From NCBI GenBank assembly GCA_016714085.1, contig JADJNW010000029.1:1-60764 (forward strand): DNA of 60,764 nt, in the 5' to 3' direction. Positions within the stretch are counted from its first letter, which is position 1. Every line of letters begins with the position of its first letter. The translations under genes were made by a program, and so were the position numbers. This DNA comes from Saprospiraceae bacterium (lineage in GTDB: Bacteria > Bacteroidota > Bacteroidia > Chitinophagales > Saprospiraceae). Below, in pieces: positions 30,267-40,307 of the stretch. The notes beneath the pieces were generated by a model. The model saw only the letters and a program-made list of their open reading frames with translations. It was not told the origin of the DNA and made no database searches.

Positions 30267-31163
30267 TTAATAATCCAATGCTTTATAAACCTGTTGAAAT
30301 ACTAACCCATTATTAGCGTCAAGCGCACCTTCTGCATTTTTAAAATTGACGGCTAGGGTATATTGTCTCTGATATTTCGAGAATTCCCAACGGGAACGAT
30401 ACACCACAAAATGAAGATGCGGGCCGATAGAAGGGCCCGTATCGCCACTTAAAGCAATCACCTGCCCCTGTTTGACGCGATCACCAATATTCACCAACAC
30501 GCCATCTTTCGTCAAATGATAATATTCCGCTACCGTACCGTCGTCATGCATCACATAAACATAATTGGCTTGCCCCATTGCTCTATTCCCATCTGTCCAG
30601 CGTTCTTCGATATGCAAAACTTCGCCTGCTCGCGCGGCAACAATATTACTGCCAATCGGCATATCAAAATCATAAGCGAACCAATTATGATGTCCCCAAC
30701 TTGGATTGGATGGACAAGCACCTTGACTCAGTACACGACTTTTCCCAATATCAAAAGGAAGCACATAAGGCGAATCCTTGGGTGGGCCAATGGGCGTATC
30801 GCAAATAATTTCTCCTAATTTTATATTTATATTAAATTCTTGTGTAACAGTCGTAGCCCCATCGCTGGCTTTTATAATAATTTTTTCATTTTTATTTACA
30901 TTTGCCCAATCAGGAATTCCGCTTAATAATTGCTGATCCTGCGCATAATTCATCCAGGAAGGATGATTGACTTCATACGAAATCGTTGCTCCATTTAGGC
31001 TGGAAGTTGCTTTGAATTGATAATAATAATTGCGATTATGATCTGTTGATAAAACAGGCGTAGTGATAAATTCTATTAAAGCACCATCCATCCCCGTTTC
31101 ATCTACTTGACAGGATAAGATCACTAAAGTCAATAAGATGAATAGTTTATTGCTGAGTTTCAT
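30267..31163 (-). CDS. M23 family metallopeptidase lipoprotein
   Basis: 298 residues with a lipobox leader (FILLTLVILSC). Residues about 30-115 form an Ig-like (putative Ig, PIG-type) domain. The C-terminal LytM domain has GHHNWFAYDFDMP (the HxxxD zinc site), then VMHDDGTVAEYYHL and the catalytic IGPHLHF. This type cleaves peptidoglycan cross-bridges or acts on secreted proteins. Both zinc-binding motifs are intact, so it should be active. It lies downstream of the tail sheath gene on the same strand (111 nt apart). Confidence 0.9.
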   Translation of the reverse strand: MKLSNKLFILLTLVILSCQVDETGMDGALIEFITTPVLSTDHNRNYYYQFKATSSLNGATISYEVNHPSWMNYAQDQQLLSGIPDWANVNKNEKIIIKASDGATTVTQEFNINIKLGEIICDTPIGPPKDSPYVLPFDIGKSRVLSQGACPSNPSWGHHNWFAYDFDMPIGSNIVAARAGEVLHIEERWTDGNRAMGQANYVYVMHDDGTVAEYYHLTKDGVLVNIGDRVKQGQVIALSGDTGPSIGPHLHFVVYRSRWEFSKYQRQYTLAVNFKNAEGALDANNGLVFQQVYKALDY

Positions 31164-31273
31164 ACCGCAAAATTTATTTTATCAAAAACGACTCAACAAA
31201 AATGCGGTAGGTAAATGAAATGTATTTGTCTGGAATTGCTTTTCTACTCTTTCCTTGTTCGACCCCAGTAAAA

Positions 31274-32803
31274 TCAACCACCTTGCATCTTTTGCTCAAG
31301 AGTAATTACGATAAATTCTGCGGGACGAATTATTGCTACCATCACGTTTATACGCAAAATGCCATTCATAATGTCCACCGATGTCATAGTAGTACCCAAT
31401 CCTATGTTTACAGCAAAAGCATCTTCCGGCTTAGCGCCTGCCAAAGCGCCCATTTTCCACACATTGGTCAGAAAATTAGTGATTAATGATCGAATATTCG
31501 TCCAAGTATTGGCGTCATTGGGTTCAAACACATACGCTCCGATTGCGGATTTGATCGATTGTTCAATAAAAATAGCTGTGCGACGCACGTTTACGTAGCG
31601 CCAATCCTGACTGTTGCCATCCAATGTTCGCGCGCCCCAAATCAGTACACCCTTGCCAGGGAATGAACGAATCGCATTGACAGATTTTCCGTCGATGGAT
31701 ACATTAAGGAATTCTTGTTCTGTATTATTCAGATTAACAAAAGGTTCTACAACGGATGTTATGCTTGCATTCGCAGGTGCTTGAAACACCCCTACATTAT
31801 TGTCTACCATACAATACACGCCAGCCACGCCACCGCTGGGCGGTAACAAATTCATTTTTCTTTGTAAAGTTTTTATAATTGATTTATAAAGAGTGCTTAC
31901 GGCGTATAAATTTTGATGAATAGCAAGCACCTCTTTATCATCGGTGGTCGTACCAATTTTTTTGATTGCTGCTCTGATGGCATTGGCTAACTCAGCTTTA
32001 ATAAAATTCTTTGTTTCTTGTTCCTTAACTTCTTTTTCCAAAAGGTCGATTAATACAGGAAAAAATTCAGAATCTACATTTGTATAATTTAATTCTGTTT
32101 CTTGTACAATGGTCGTGCGCAACCAAGGATAATAAGCAGCGCCCCATTGCAAACTATTAATCCGAATGCTGTTGCGGAAAGCTTGTATAATATCGGGTGT
32201 ATTTGGTTTTTGTTCATCCTTTCCGCCCGTCATATCCATGTACACATCGAGAATCGCAAATCGGGATTGCATCTGCTGACAATGTTCCAGCATCCACTGT
32301 TGTACCCTTGCACAAGACGCAGGGCTGAGTAATATTGCATCCGGGATGACCAGCAAAGTGGGTTCTTTTTCTTTTAATAGGGTGCTGATACCTTTATAAA
32401 ATATATTTTCCTCTTTAGAATTAAAATTTGTATCAATAATTACATCATTATTATAATTTCCAATAGAAATAATGTAACAATCTGAGCCGCCATTGGCAAA
32501 GAAAAGTCGGATACTATGATATAATAGAAAGTGATTGCTTTGAACATGAAGTTGATAGCCCGCGGGAACATGACTATCCGCTTCCAGCGCATAAGTAGTA
32601 TGTGGCGCGCCACCAAAATATAAAACATATTCACCAAAAGAAGAGATACGTGTAGGACGATTGGTAAGGTCTTTTTGATTGCGCAGGGCTTTTTCGGTAT
32701 AACCTACAAAAGCAGGTATATCAGTAGCAACTGGAACAGCAGAATTGGGAAACGCATTTTTTTCATTGATATAAACGCCGGGAGTGGTGTATTTTTTTGC
32801 CAT
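31274..32803 (-). CDS. contractile tail sheath protein (phage/eCIS-type), orphan
   Basis: 509 residues. The N-terminus TTPGVYINEKNAFPNSAVPV followed by IPAFVGYTEKAL and the C-terminus ILRINVMVAIIRPAEFIVIT match sheath proteins of extracellular contractile injection systems (Afp/PVC type). RTLDGNSQDWRYVNVRRTAI and FEPNDANTWTNIR are further sheath signatures. The sheath surrounds the inner tube and shortens to drive it through a membrane. No tube, baseplate, spike or ATPase gene is next to it: upstream is a 70-residue ORF, downstream an M23 peptidase. It may be a remnant or a relocated component. Confidence 0.9.
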   Translation of the reverse strand: MAKKYTTPGVYINEKNAFPNSAVPVATDIPAFVGYTEKALRNQKDLTNRPTRISSFGEYVLYFGGAPHTTYALEADSHVPAGYQLHVQSNHFLLYHSIRLFFANGGSDCYIISIGNYNNDVIIDTNFNSKEENIFYKGISTLLKEKEPTLLVIPDAILLSPASCARVQQWMLEHCQQMQSRFAILDVYMDMTGGKDEQKPNTPDIIQAFRNSIRINSLQWGAAYYPWLRTTIVQETELNYTNVDSEFFPVLIDLLEKEVKEQETKNFIKAELANAIRAAIKKIGTTTDDKEVLAIHQNLYAVSTLYKSIIKTLQRKMNLLPPSGGVAGVYCMVDNNVGVFQAPANASITSVVEPFVNLNNTEQEFLNVSIDGKSVNAIRSFPGKGVLIWGARTLDGNSQDWRYVNVRRTAIFIEQSIKSAIGAYVFEPNDANTWTNIRSLITNFLTNVWKMGALAGAKPEDAFAVNIGLGTTMTSVDIMNGILRINVMVAIIRPAEFIVITLEQKMQGG

Positions 32804-33020
32804 AAGGATGGGAATGATGAGGTGTTAGATTAAAAAACTTTACATCAAAAAATTACAAAACCACAAATTACATAATTTACATGGAGATTTACTGTTTTAT
32901 TTGTAAAGGCAAAATGTAAAATATTACGTATGCAATATTATTCAGGGTATAATAATTTCCATATTTTTTTAATAATAGCCCAAAGAGTTAAGCGATATTT
33001 TTACCTAATGTGGGTTTATA

Positions 33021-33233
33021 TTAAAAGCCATCTTCCTTTAAAATGATATTCGAAAAAGCTTTTCGGCTTTTCCCGGCTTTGTCTCGTCCAATTTTTTTAA
33101 ATTTATAAATAGAATATTTATCCTTTGTATCAAAATTTAAGGGTACTGCGCCAATGACTTGAGCAGCGAAAAATCCTGTCCTGGCCTTGTCTTCTTGCTC
33201 AGAATCTTTTAGGTATTGTTCTACAACTTCCAT
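33021..33233 (-). CDS. small hypothetical protein
   Basis: A 70-residue, charged, soluble protein (KARTGFFAAQVIGAVPLN in the middle, basic C-terminus). No family recognised. It lies 217 nt upstream of the sheath gene on the same strand. It could be a small partner of the sheath; the call rests on an intact frame and position only. Confidence 0.45.
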   Translation of the reverse strand: MEVVEQYLKDSEQEDKARTGFFAAQVIGAVPLNFDTKDKYSIYKFKKIGRDKAGKSRKAFSNIILKEDGF

Positions 33234-33302
33234 GATAACTGCTGGAAGGACTCAGAGGATGAGGAGACGAAAGATTTATTTGTATTTTTCAAATATTTTA
33301 AA

Positions 33303-33346
33303 GTAAAAGGGATGTTATGCTTTCAATAAGATGACACCCCTTTTAC
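33303..33346 (-). terminator. intrinsic terminator after the alpha-2-macroglobulin gene
   Basis: GTAAAAGGGATGTT (33303-33316) pairs with GACACCCCTTTTAC (33333-33346) with one or two imperfect positions. The arm AAAAGGGATGT repeats that of the 30207-30240 hairpin. Confidence 0.75.
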
Positions 33347-33365
33347 AATTATTTATTCAAAAATA

Positions 33366-36300
33366 TCATATCTCCCCACTCTCCACTACTTCCACCCATC
33401 TTCCCGGCGTACGCGCATTGATAGTATTGTCGTACATGGCTTCGCAGGCGGTGGCTGGTAAGTAGAATTTACCTTGATACGCAGCGTTGAGGCGCACCAC
33501 GAAGGTTTGTGTCTGCCCCTGGAAAATGTCGAAGAAAGTATGCACGCGGTCGTCGCGCACATCCTGGTATTCAGGCGTGGACACAGCAGTAGCAAAGCTT
33601 TGCATATTATCCAATCGCGTATTCATAATCTCCCAACCTGAAGGAAATATCTGACTCAATGCTAATTCCCGATAAGGGATCGAACGCGAGCCCGGATGCG
33701 TCACTTTTACTTCTGCGATAAAGTCAGTGCCTTGAGCAATGTTCGATGGATCCAGCGTTCGACCGTCGGTGGTTTTGTAGGCAACGTTGATATTCAGGTT
33801 GTTAGAGCTGGCGGTTTCTTCGCCTGCTACAGGTTGTCCGCGCAGGATGAGCCTTGCAAATAGTGTCGCCTGGCTTGTATTTTTCACTGAGACCTTTCCG
33901 GCATTGTTCGTGGGAACATCGATTTGGAAAATGGGAGTTGTCGAACCAGCATTTACAGTCTTTCCATTCAAAGCATAAGTGAATGTATAACGCTTACCTA
34001 CTTCCGAATTGCCAACGAATTTTCCAATTGCTAAAAGGCTGTAACCAATCGTTTGGGTGCTATACCAAGCATTGTTACTCAGAGATTGCGAAAGGTCGCG
34101 TACTTGTTCACCAGCAGTATTTTTATCACCCATGAGCACCAGCGTTTCCAGAATCATCGCACGGTCGCGGAGGTCGGAGCCATAGGTGTAAGCCATTTCG
34201 CTATAAGCGGTCACACTACGAGAAAGCCCTTTGGTAAGGGATTTAGCGACTTCAGATTTTCCGGCAACGGCATAAGCGGCAGCCAGGCGCCACTTGGCTT
34301 GCAAGTTCAGATTTTTTGTTTCGCGGAGGCGATTCATCGCGCCCATTTCTGCTTCTTTTGCTAACGCCAATGTATATAAACGGTATGCTTGATTCAACTC
34401 ATGGCTTTGGTCGCTCACAAATCCGTATTCCTTTTGCTTGGCATCCCACATTCGGGCGGCTTTCTTTTGAAATTTCACCCAACGGTCGAGCAAATTACTC
34501 GGTACAGTATAACCTAAAGCCTTGGCTTCCAACAGGAAATGACCGGCATAGCTTGTGCTCCATTGGTCAGGTATGTTGCCACCAGGCCAATACGCGAAAC
34601 CGCCGTTGTCGGTTTGGAATTGTTTTAAGCGATCGATGGTCGCTTTGATATTATTCGGGACAGATTTTTTCTGATCCTCATTCAATTCAATCAACTTATT
34701 GACATACAATTGCGGGAAGCCGCCGGAAAGTGTCTGTTCGATGCAACCATAAGGATATTGTAATAAATAATTCAAACGCTGCCCAAGATTAATCGGTGGA
34801 ATATTAGAAACTTCTAAAACGCCTTCATTCGTGCCGCGCATCCCAATCGGATCAAAGTTTTGCGACCAATCTTCATTCGGATTTAATACTTTTGAAACGA
34901 CATCTGTAACCATCGGATTTGGATTGCGAATCTGGATTTCAATATCTTGTTTAGAGGTTTCGCCATTGCCTTGTGCAGTGACTGTAAATTTCGCAACCCC
35001 AATATTCTCAGCGATTTGTATGTCAAATTCCACCAAACCATCACCAGGTTTGCCAAATGAAATGGTCTTAGATTTTTCTGCAATATTAACCAATCCACTG
35101 CTTTCAGCTACCGAAACATTTACATTCTTCACTTTTGGCTCCATTGCAAAGACGTTGACAGGTAATTTGAGTGATTCGCCCGGACCAAGCACGCGCGGTA
35201 AAGTGGCAAGAATCATCAAAGGCTTTTTTACTGGCGTCATCTTTTCGGTAGCGCCGTATGCGCCATTATTGGAAGCGACTACCATTGTTCGTACTGCGCC
35301 GATATAATTCGGCAGCTTGATTTGATGTTTTGCCTTACGACCTCCTTTGAGTTCAAATGGCCCGAGATGCATCACCACCGGCTTGAAACGATTCGCGCGT
35401 TCCTGTGCGGCGGTACGATTCAATTCGCCATCACCACCAATGCTCAAAACCCGCTCCAATTCTCCGCCGTAAGCCCCCAAGACCTGGTCATACACATCCC
35501 AAGTGCGTACGCCCAGCGCTTCCCGCGCGAAGAAAGCCTCCCAGGGATTTGGAGTATTGAATCGTGTTAGACCAAGTAAACCTTCGTCTACCACTGCAAC
35601 GGTATAAGTCATGGCTTTGCCATTCTTTTCCGATACTTCGATGGTGACATTTTGCTCTGGCTGAAGCGTTTCGGGCATTTTTAATTCAGGGTTCAAGCGC
35701 GTTTTTGGGTCTTCAATTATCACAGGAACGACCCCATACATTCTGATCGGTAAATCATTTTGTACTTGTGCGTGCGGCTGAAGCAATTCTACATGGGCAT
35801 AGACGTTGGGTGTCATCTCCGGTGTGGTTTTGAAGGTGATTTTATTCTCGCCTTTTTTAGAATCGACCCAGAAAGATTGAAGCACCTTTGTACCGTTTTC
35901 CAAAGTAACCAAAGCCCTGCCAACTTCACCAGTTGGAATGGTTAAAGTCACGGTCTCACCAACATTATATTTTGTTTTGTCAGAAGTAAATGTCACCATA
36001 GCAGCGGCGGTGCGCGCTTGAGAATTGTCATCGTCGTACCAGGGGTAACCTGCATTGAAGAAATCGCCAGCGCAATGTCCACTCTCTGTGTCGCATACAC
36101 GCACGAGGTAGCGTCCCCAGTTGTCCACTTTCATGCTCCAATTTGCTTGCCCCTGGGCGTTGGTCGTCACAGTGCGTTTTTGAATGGCAGCATAATGATC
36201 GCTCGTATTGAAACGCGAAACATAATCGTAGCCTTCATCCCACCACCAGCGCCATTCGACACGATAAATGCCGATACTCAAATTGCGATTGCGGATCGGA

Positions 36301-38975
36301 TTGCCTTTCGCATCTATTGCAACGAAGTTGAGCGTACTGTTTTTATTAACGTCTAATTGCTTTTCTCCGTATTTATTTTCAGGAATGTTGACACCTGTAT
36401 AAGCGCTGAAAGGATTGTAAGATAAGGTAAAATTATCGGTACTGAAATCGCCGCCGCGCTCGAAAACTCTGGTTTTAAAAGTGGCAGAAAGTTTGCCAGG
36501 GACGAGTTTATTATCCAGCAAAGAAGTGCTGAAACTGGCGTCGCCATTGTCGTTGAGATTATTTTCAAAAATGACCTTTGGTTCAGAATAAAAATCTCGT
36601 GCCGGATCATCGAAGGTAAAGTCTTTGAATTTTTCAAATCTTGTCGGAATTGCCTTCAATTGTACCTCCACCAAAGCCTTTAAACCCTTAGCCGGAGCGC
36701 CGTGCAGCCAGCTTGCGTTCAAATTTGCTGCAATCGGTTCGTCTGAGGCATATAATTCTTTTTTACCAAAATCCAGATTGATTTTCAGGCGATTAGGCTT
36801 TACCGTTTCGATGCGAATGACTTTGTCAAATTCTGCGCCACCAGCTTTTACTTTTGCAGTCCAACTGCCAGTTGGAGCGTCGGGATCGGTTTCAAAATAA
36901 AGCGCATAAACGTTTCCAGCGCTCGGCGTCACGGTTCTTTTTTCTTGCAATTGCCCCCGTGGGTCGGTCAGTTCAAATGAAATTGGATAGTTGACAGGCA
37001 GCTTATTGCTTCTGTCTTCCAGCACAAAATTCAAATACACCGAATCACCCGGTCGCCACACGCCACGCTCGCCGTACATAAAACCTTTCAAGCCTTTTTG
37101 TGTCACTTCGCCCGCCACATCAAAACGGCTAAGCGATAAAGAAGTTCCATCTTCCAGGCGGAGATAGCCTTTCTGGGCATCTTTTTTGGCAATAACTACG
37201 AAGGGTTTGCGCGGGATTTGTAGATTGACGGTTCCATCGCCACTGGTTTGCGCGGTAGTAAGCAATTGTTGCTGAAAATCGTAAAACTCAAGCGTGACGT
37301 TGCTCATCGGCTCGGTCGTTCGAATATCTGCTACGGAAACGAAATAAGAATTATCATTGCCACCTTTGGCAATAATGCCGAGATTGGATGCAATGACATT
37401 GCGTTGAAGAAAGCGTTCTGAATTGTAATATGCTGGATAACAAGGGTCTTCGCGATGCCCCCAACTGTAACCATCATACCAGCCATCTACACCGTACCAG
37501 CTATCCATCATGCTAATGTACTCGCCATTTTCATCGAGATTCTCTGCTGTCGTTGTTAAATTTGAATTCGTACCATCACCGCCAGTTGCGCTATTTGTAT
37601 TACAAAAATAAGTGGAATATCCTGGGCGATAGCCGATGCGAACCTGATAAATTGCTTCCGGGTCTTTTTCTACCATTTTGCTCAAATCCAGAGCATAGCG
37701 CGTCCATTCACTCGCACGTGCACGCGGATTGATGTCGTTCAAAGTGATTTTCTTTTGCATAATCACCCGACCAACTCGGTACAAATCATAATTCCCATCT
37801 AACTCATTTGTTTGTAAAAACTGGAGAATATTGTTGTTATATATTTTAAATACCTCTATATCTACTGCATTTAAACTGATCGCTTCAAAAGGAAAAATCA
37901 AACCATTGGAATTGGGTAGAATGACACCGCGACCTACTAAACGAACTTGAGGTTTTGCATCTGCAAATTCTACCTGCCATTCACTCGGATTCGCCATACG
38001 TTTGTTATCTACGGTACGCACTCCTGGACTAACCACAATTCGACGTTGCCCGACAATTCGCTCTGAAGGATATACTCTTAAACGATTTCCATCAATTGTA
38101 TAGCGCAGATTACCAGTGTATTCGCTAATGCTGACCAATCCATCCAAATTTTGTGATTCCTGCAAAGGGTCAGAGAAAAATAATAATACATACTGCTCTT
38201 GTTCTTGTACGATGCGCGCATCGGTGACTTTAAAATCCTTGAGCGACGGAACTTCTACCTCTTTTTCGCCGTGCAGCACTACATTCATCGGTTTGCCATT
38301 CCATTGCAAATCAAAATCCGAAGGCTGATTGCCGCGATTGATAGCGCTTACGGTGAAAGTATGCACCATTTGATTCGGTTCGTGTTCCCAACGGATGGGC
38401 AAATCCTTGCCGTTTTGCTTCGCTGTTAACACTTGTTCCACTTCTTCGCTTGCCGCAATGTCTGCTGTGAAAAGTGTACCACCAAATTCCTGCTTGCTCA
38501 TATCCTTGAGGTCAGGCGCGTTGAATCCATTGGTTTGCACCTCAAAATATTGGTCGCGTGTGCGGAAATCGAAAGAGAAGCTTGTAGCTTCTTTCGGCAA
38601 ATTATCAATCAGCTTGCGCAAATCAACCGTAGCGATATAGGCTACACCAGAAGATAAATCCGTCTCTGGTTCAAATAATATAGTTCGATCATCTTCCCAA
38701 TTTGCCTTGCCGGAAATGGAAGGATTAAAAGACAATACATTGCCTTTGACTTCTTCGCCCACTTGCTCTGCATCTACCATTGCATTGGTGAAGCGAATCC
38801 GAATAGGGCTGGCTTTTGAAATCACGCCTGATGTGTAACCATAAACATAGGAGCTCAGGCTTTCGGGTACGCCCTCGGCGCGTTGTTCGCGTTTGCAAGA
38901 GAATAAAATAAGAGTGCAAATTAGCGTCAGTGCAGTTGCCGACAAGGCGGCGTGGCGAAGCATTTTGATGAACAT
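33366..38975 (-). CDS. alpha-2-macroglobulin family lipoprotein
   Basis: 1869 residues with a lipobox leader (LICTLILFSC). It contains macroglobulin-like domains, a long bait-like central part, and the thioester motif YGCIEQT with Cys1411. The thioester domain follows. Bacterial members trap foreign proteases in the periplasm by cleavage of a bait region and covalent bonding. Cys, Glu and Gln of the thioester are retained, so the trap should be competent. Many homologues are next to a penicillin-binding protein 1C gene; none is in the window. A divergent LON-domain gene lies upstream. Confidence 0.93.
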   Translation of the reverse strand: MFIKMLRHAALSATALTLICTLILFSCKREQRAEGVPESLSSYVYGYTSGVISKASPIRIRFTNAMVDAEQVGEEVKGNVLSFNPSISGKANWEDDRTILFEPETDLSSGVAYIATVDLRKLIDNLPKEATSFSFDFRTRDQYFEVQTNGFNAPDLKDMSKQEFGGTLFTADIAASEEVEQVLTAKQNGKDLPIRWEHEPNQMVHTFTVSAINRGNQPSDFDLQWNGKPMNVVLHGEKEVEVPSLKDFKVTDARIVQEQEQYVLLFFSDPLQESQNLDGLVSISEYTGNLRYTIDGNRLRVYPSERIVGQRRIVVSPGVRTVDNKRMANPSEWQVEFADAKPQVRLVGRGVILPNSNGLIFPFEAISLNAVDIEVFKIYNNNILQFLQTNELDGNYDLYRVGRVIMQKKITLNDINPRARASEWTRYALDLSKMVEKDPEAIYQVRIGYRPGYSTYFCNTNSATGGDGTNSNLTTTAENLDENGEYISMMDSWYGVDGWYDGYSWGHREDPCYPAYYNSERFLQRNVIASNLGIIAKGGNDNSYFVSVADIRTTEPMSNVTLEFYDFQQQLLTTAQTSGDGTVNLQIPRKPFVVIAKKDAQKGYLRLEDGTSLSLSRFDVAGEVTQKGLKGFMYGERGVWRPGDSVYLNFVLEDRSNKLPVNYPISFELTDPRGQLQEKRTVTPSAGNVYALYFETDPDAPTGSWTAKVKAGGAEFDKVIRIETVKPNRLKINLDFGKKELYASDEPIAANLNASWLHGAPAKGLKALVEVQLKAIPTRFEKFKDFTFDDPARDFYSEPKVIFENNLNDNGDASFSTSLLDNKLVPGKLSATFKTRVFERGGDFSTDNFTLSYNPFSAYTGVNIPENKYGEKQLDVNKNSTLNFVAIDAKGNPIRNRNLSIGIYRVEWRWWWDEGYDYVSRFNTSDHYAAIQKRTVTTNAQGQANWSMKVDNWGRYLVRVCDTESGHCAGDFFNAGYPWYDDDNSQARTAAAMVTFTSDKTKYNVGETVTLTIPTGEVGRALVTLENGTKVLQSFWVDSKKGENKITFKTTPEMTPNVYAHVELLQPHAQVQNDLPIRMYGVVPVIIEDPKTRLNPELKMPETLQPEQNVTIEVSEKNGKAMTYTVAVVDEGLLGLTRFNTPNPWEAFFAREALGVRTWDVYDQVLGAYGGELERVLSIGGDGELNRTAAQERANRFKPVVMHLGPFELKGGRKAKHQIKLPNYIGAVRTMVVASNNGAYGATEKMTPVKKPLMILATLPRVLGPGESLKLPVNVFAMEPKVKNVNVSVAESSGLVNIAEKSKTISFGKPGDGLVEFDIQIAENIGVAKFTVTAQGNGETSKQDIEIQIRNPNPMVTDVVSKVLNPNEDWSQNFDPIGMRGTNEGVLEVSNIPPINLGQRLNYLLQYPYGCIEQTLSGGFPQLYVNKLIELNEDQKKSVPNNIKATIDRLKQFQTDNGGFAYWPGGNIPDQWSTSYAGHFLLEAKALGYTVPSNLLDRWVKFQKKAARMWDAKQKEYGFVSDQSHELNQAYRLYTLALAKEAEMGAMNRLRETKNLNLQAKWRLAAAYAVAGKSEVAKSLTKGLSRSVTAYSEMAYTYGSDLRDRAMILETLVLMGDKNTAGEQVRDLSQSLSNNAWYSTQTIGYSLLAIGKFVGNSEVGKRYTFTYALNGKTVNAGSTTPIFQIDVPTNNAGKVSVKNTSQATLFARLILRGQPVAGEETASSNNLNINVAYKTTDGRTLDPSNIAQGTDFIAEVKVTHPGSRSIPYRELALSQIFPSGWEIMNTRLDNMQSFATAVSTPEYQDVRDDRVHTFFDIFQGQTQTFVVRLNAAYQGKFYLPATACEAMYDNTINARTPGRWVEVVESGEI

Positions 38976-39219
38976 GGCTTGGTTTTTTATAATTTTAGAA
39001 GTACGAAGGATTTATGATTCGGGAATTGTTTGGGTGTGTAGATAGCGAGAATAAAGATAAAAGTTTTTAGTGTTTCATTGAGTTTTAGAATTTTAAATGT
39101 GTAATTTTTTGCAACACCTGCCTTTGCTTTTGTGTTTTTTACAAAATGGCTAACAATTTCGATAATTCAACGTTGAATTTAGAAAAATCTTTGGTTTTAT
39201 ACCGTAAAATTTTAATTTT

Positions 39220-39858
39220 ATGTCCTCTTTCCTGCCTTTATTTCCTTTACAATTGGTCGTTTTTCCTGAAGAACGCCTGAACCTACATATTTTCGAGCCG
39301 CGTTACAAACAATTGATTCAAGAATGCCAGGAAAAAGCTAATACATTTGGCATTCCGGCATATATCGATGGAAAAGTAATGGAATTTGGTACAGAGGTAA
39401 AGTTATTGAAAATTGAGAAAGAATATCCCAATGGGGAGATGGACATCCGCACTCAGGGTGTGGGCATTTTCAAAATAGAAGAATTTTATCGCACAGCTCC
39501 GGGAAAATTATATTCGGCGGCGGAGGTGGAGCGGGTAGCGTTCGAACAAGATAAAGGTGATTTTATCCTGGCGGAAGAAATTGTAGAAATCATTCGAGAA
39601 TTGTTTACTATACTTAATGTTCAGAAAGATATACCCGAAGAAGCAGTCGATTTTCATTCCTATGACTGGGCGCATCACATCGGGCTTACGCTTGAACAAG
39701 AATATCAACTCCTGCGCTTGAATGGAGAAACCGAGCGTCAGCAATTTATCAAAGCACATTTAGAAGCCATTTTGCCTAAAGTAAAGGAGGTGGAAGCGAT
39801 TCGTCAGAAAGCACAGATGAACGGGCATTTCAAAGATATTATCCCACCGAATATATAG
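39220..39858 (+). CDS. LON peptidase substrate-binding domain protein
   Basis: 212 residues. FLPLFPLQLVVFPEERLNLHIFEPRYKQ at the start in family form (PLFPLQLVVFPEERLNLHIF is the key stretch) and LKIEKEYPNGEMDI then RTQGVGIFKIEEF mark the N-terminal substrate-binding domain of Lon. There is no AAA+ or protease domain. The role of stand-alone versions is unknown, perhaps peptide or protein binding. It stands alone; the large macroglobulin gene is divergent. Confidence 0.85.
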   Translation: MSSFLPLFPLQLVVFPEERLNLHIFEPRYKQLIQECQEKANTFGIPAYIDGKVMEFGTEVKLLKIEKEYPNGEMDIRTQGVGIFKIEEFYRTAPGKLYSAAEVERVAFEQDKGDFILAEEIVEIIRELFTILNVQKDIPEEAVDFHSYDWAHHIGLTLEQEYQLLRLNGETERQQFIKAHLEAILPKVKEVEAIRQKAQMNGHFKDIIPPNI

Positions 39859-39929
39859 ATGCAAGATTTACAGAAATCGGAAGCCAGATGCTTCGACTGA
39901 TAAAAGTTGCTTAGGAGATTTAGAGTCAA

Positions 39930-40158
39930 AACAAAAAACCACACAAGCACCATTGGGAGTTTTTGACCCCCGAAGCGACAAGGATAAGGCAGCCAACGTG
40001 GTTCTGTAATCTTCTTGTTTCCCGAAGGAAAATCCTGACAAGTCAAAGGATTGAAGCCCGCCATAGTTACGTTACGTCTAACCTTTATGTCTAAAATGTT
40101 GAGGCAAAAACAAGTGCGATACTTGCGTGGTTGTGTTGATAACAGCACTGTTGCTATT
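39930..40158 (-). ncRNA. candidate structured small RNA
   Basis: No protein gene is convincing here, though both strands carry shadow frames. On the minus strand AACCACGCAAG (40132-40122) pairs with CTTGTGTGGTT (39947-39937), 10 of 11, closing about 195 nt. A run of six T (39938-39933) follows directly. Inside are TTTCC-TTCG-GGAAA (40031-40018), a stable UUCG tetraloop hairpin, and other GC-rich pairs. TATATTG at 40172-40166 with TTGC exactly 19 nt upstream (40195-40192) resembles a Bacteroidota promoter. Closing stem, tetraloop and terminator-like end suggest an RNA of about 220 nt. It could be a 6S-like regulatory RNA; this is not established. Confidence 0.5.
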
Positions 40159-40307
40159 ATGTAGGCAATATAAATAGGATTTTGATAATTTGCAATGGTC
40201 AGAAATGTTAAAAATAAAAATATGGGTAAGTGAGGTAAGGATTTTAAGGGCGGAAGGCTGATAGGTAGATTATAGAAATATTCAACCTATCAACCTTATA
40301 TAATATA

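Noticed and set aside
39804..40148. 114-residue minus-strand open frame over the RNA candidate
   Set aside because: It overlaps the structured RNA candidate, has Cys/Trp-rich sequence with no family sign and runs into the LON gene on the other strand, so it is probably not translated.
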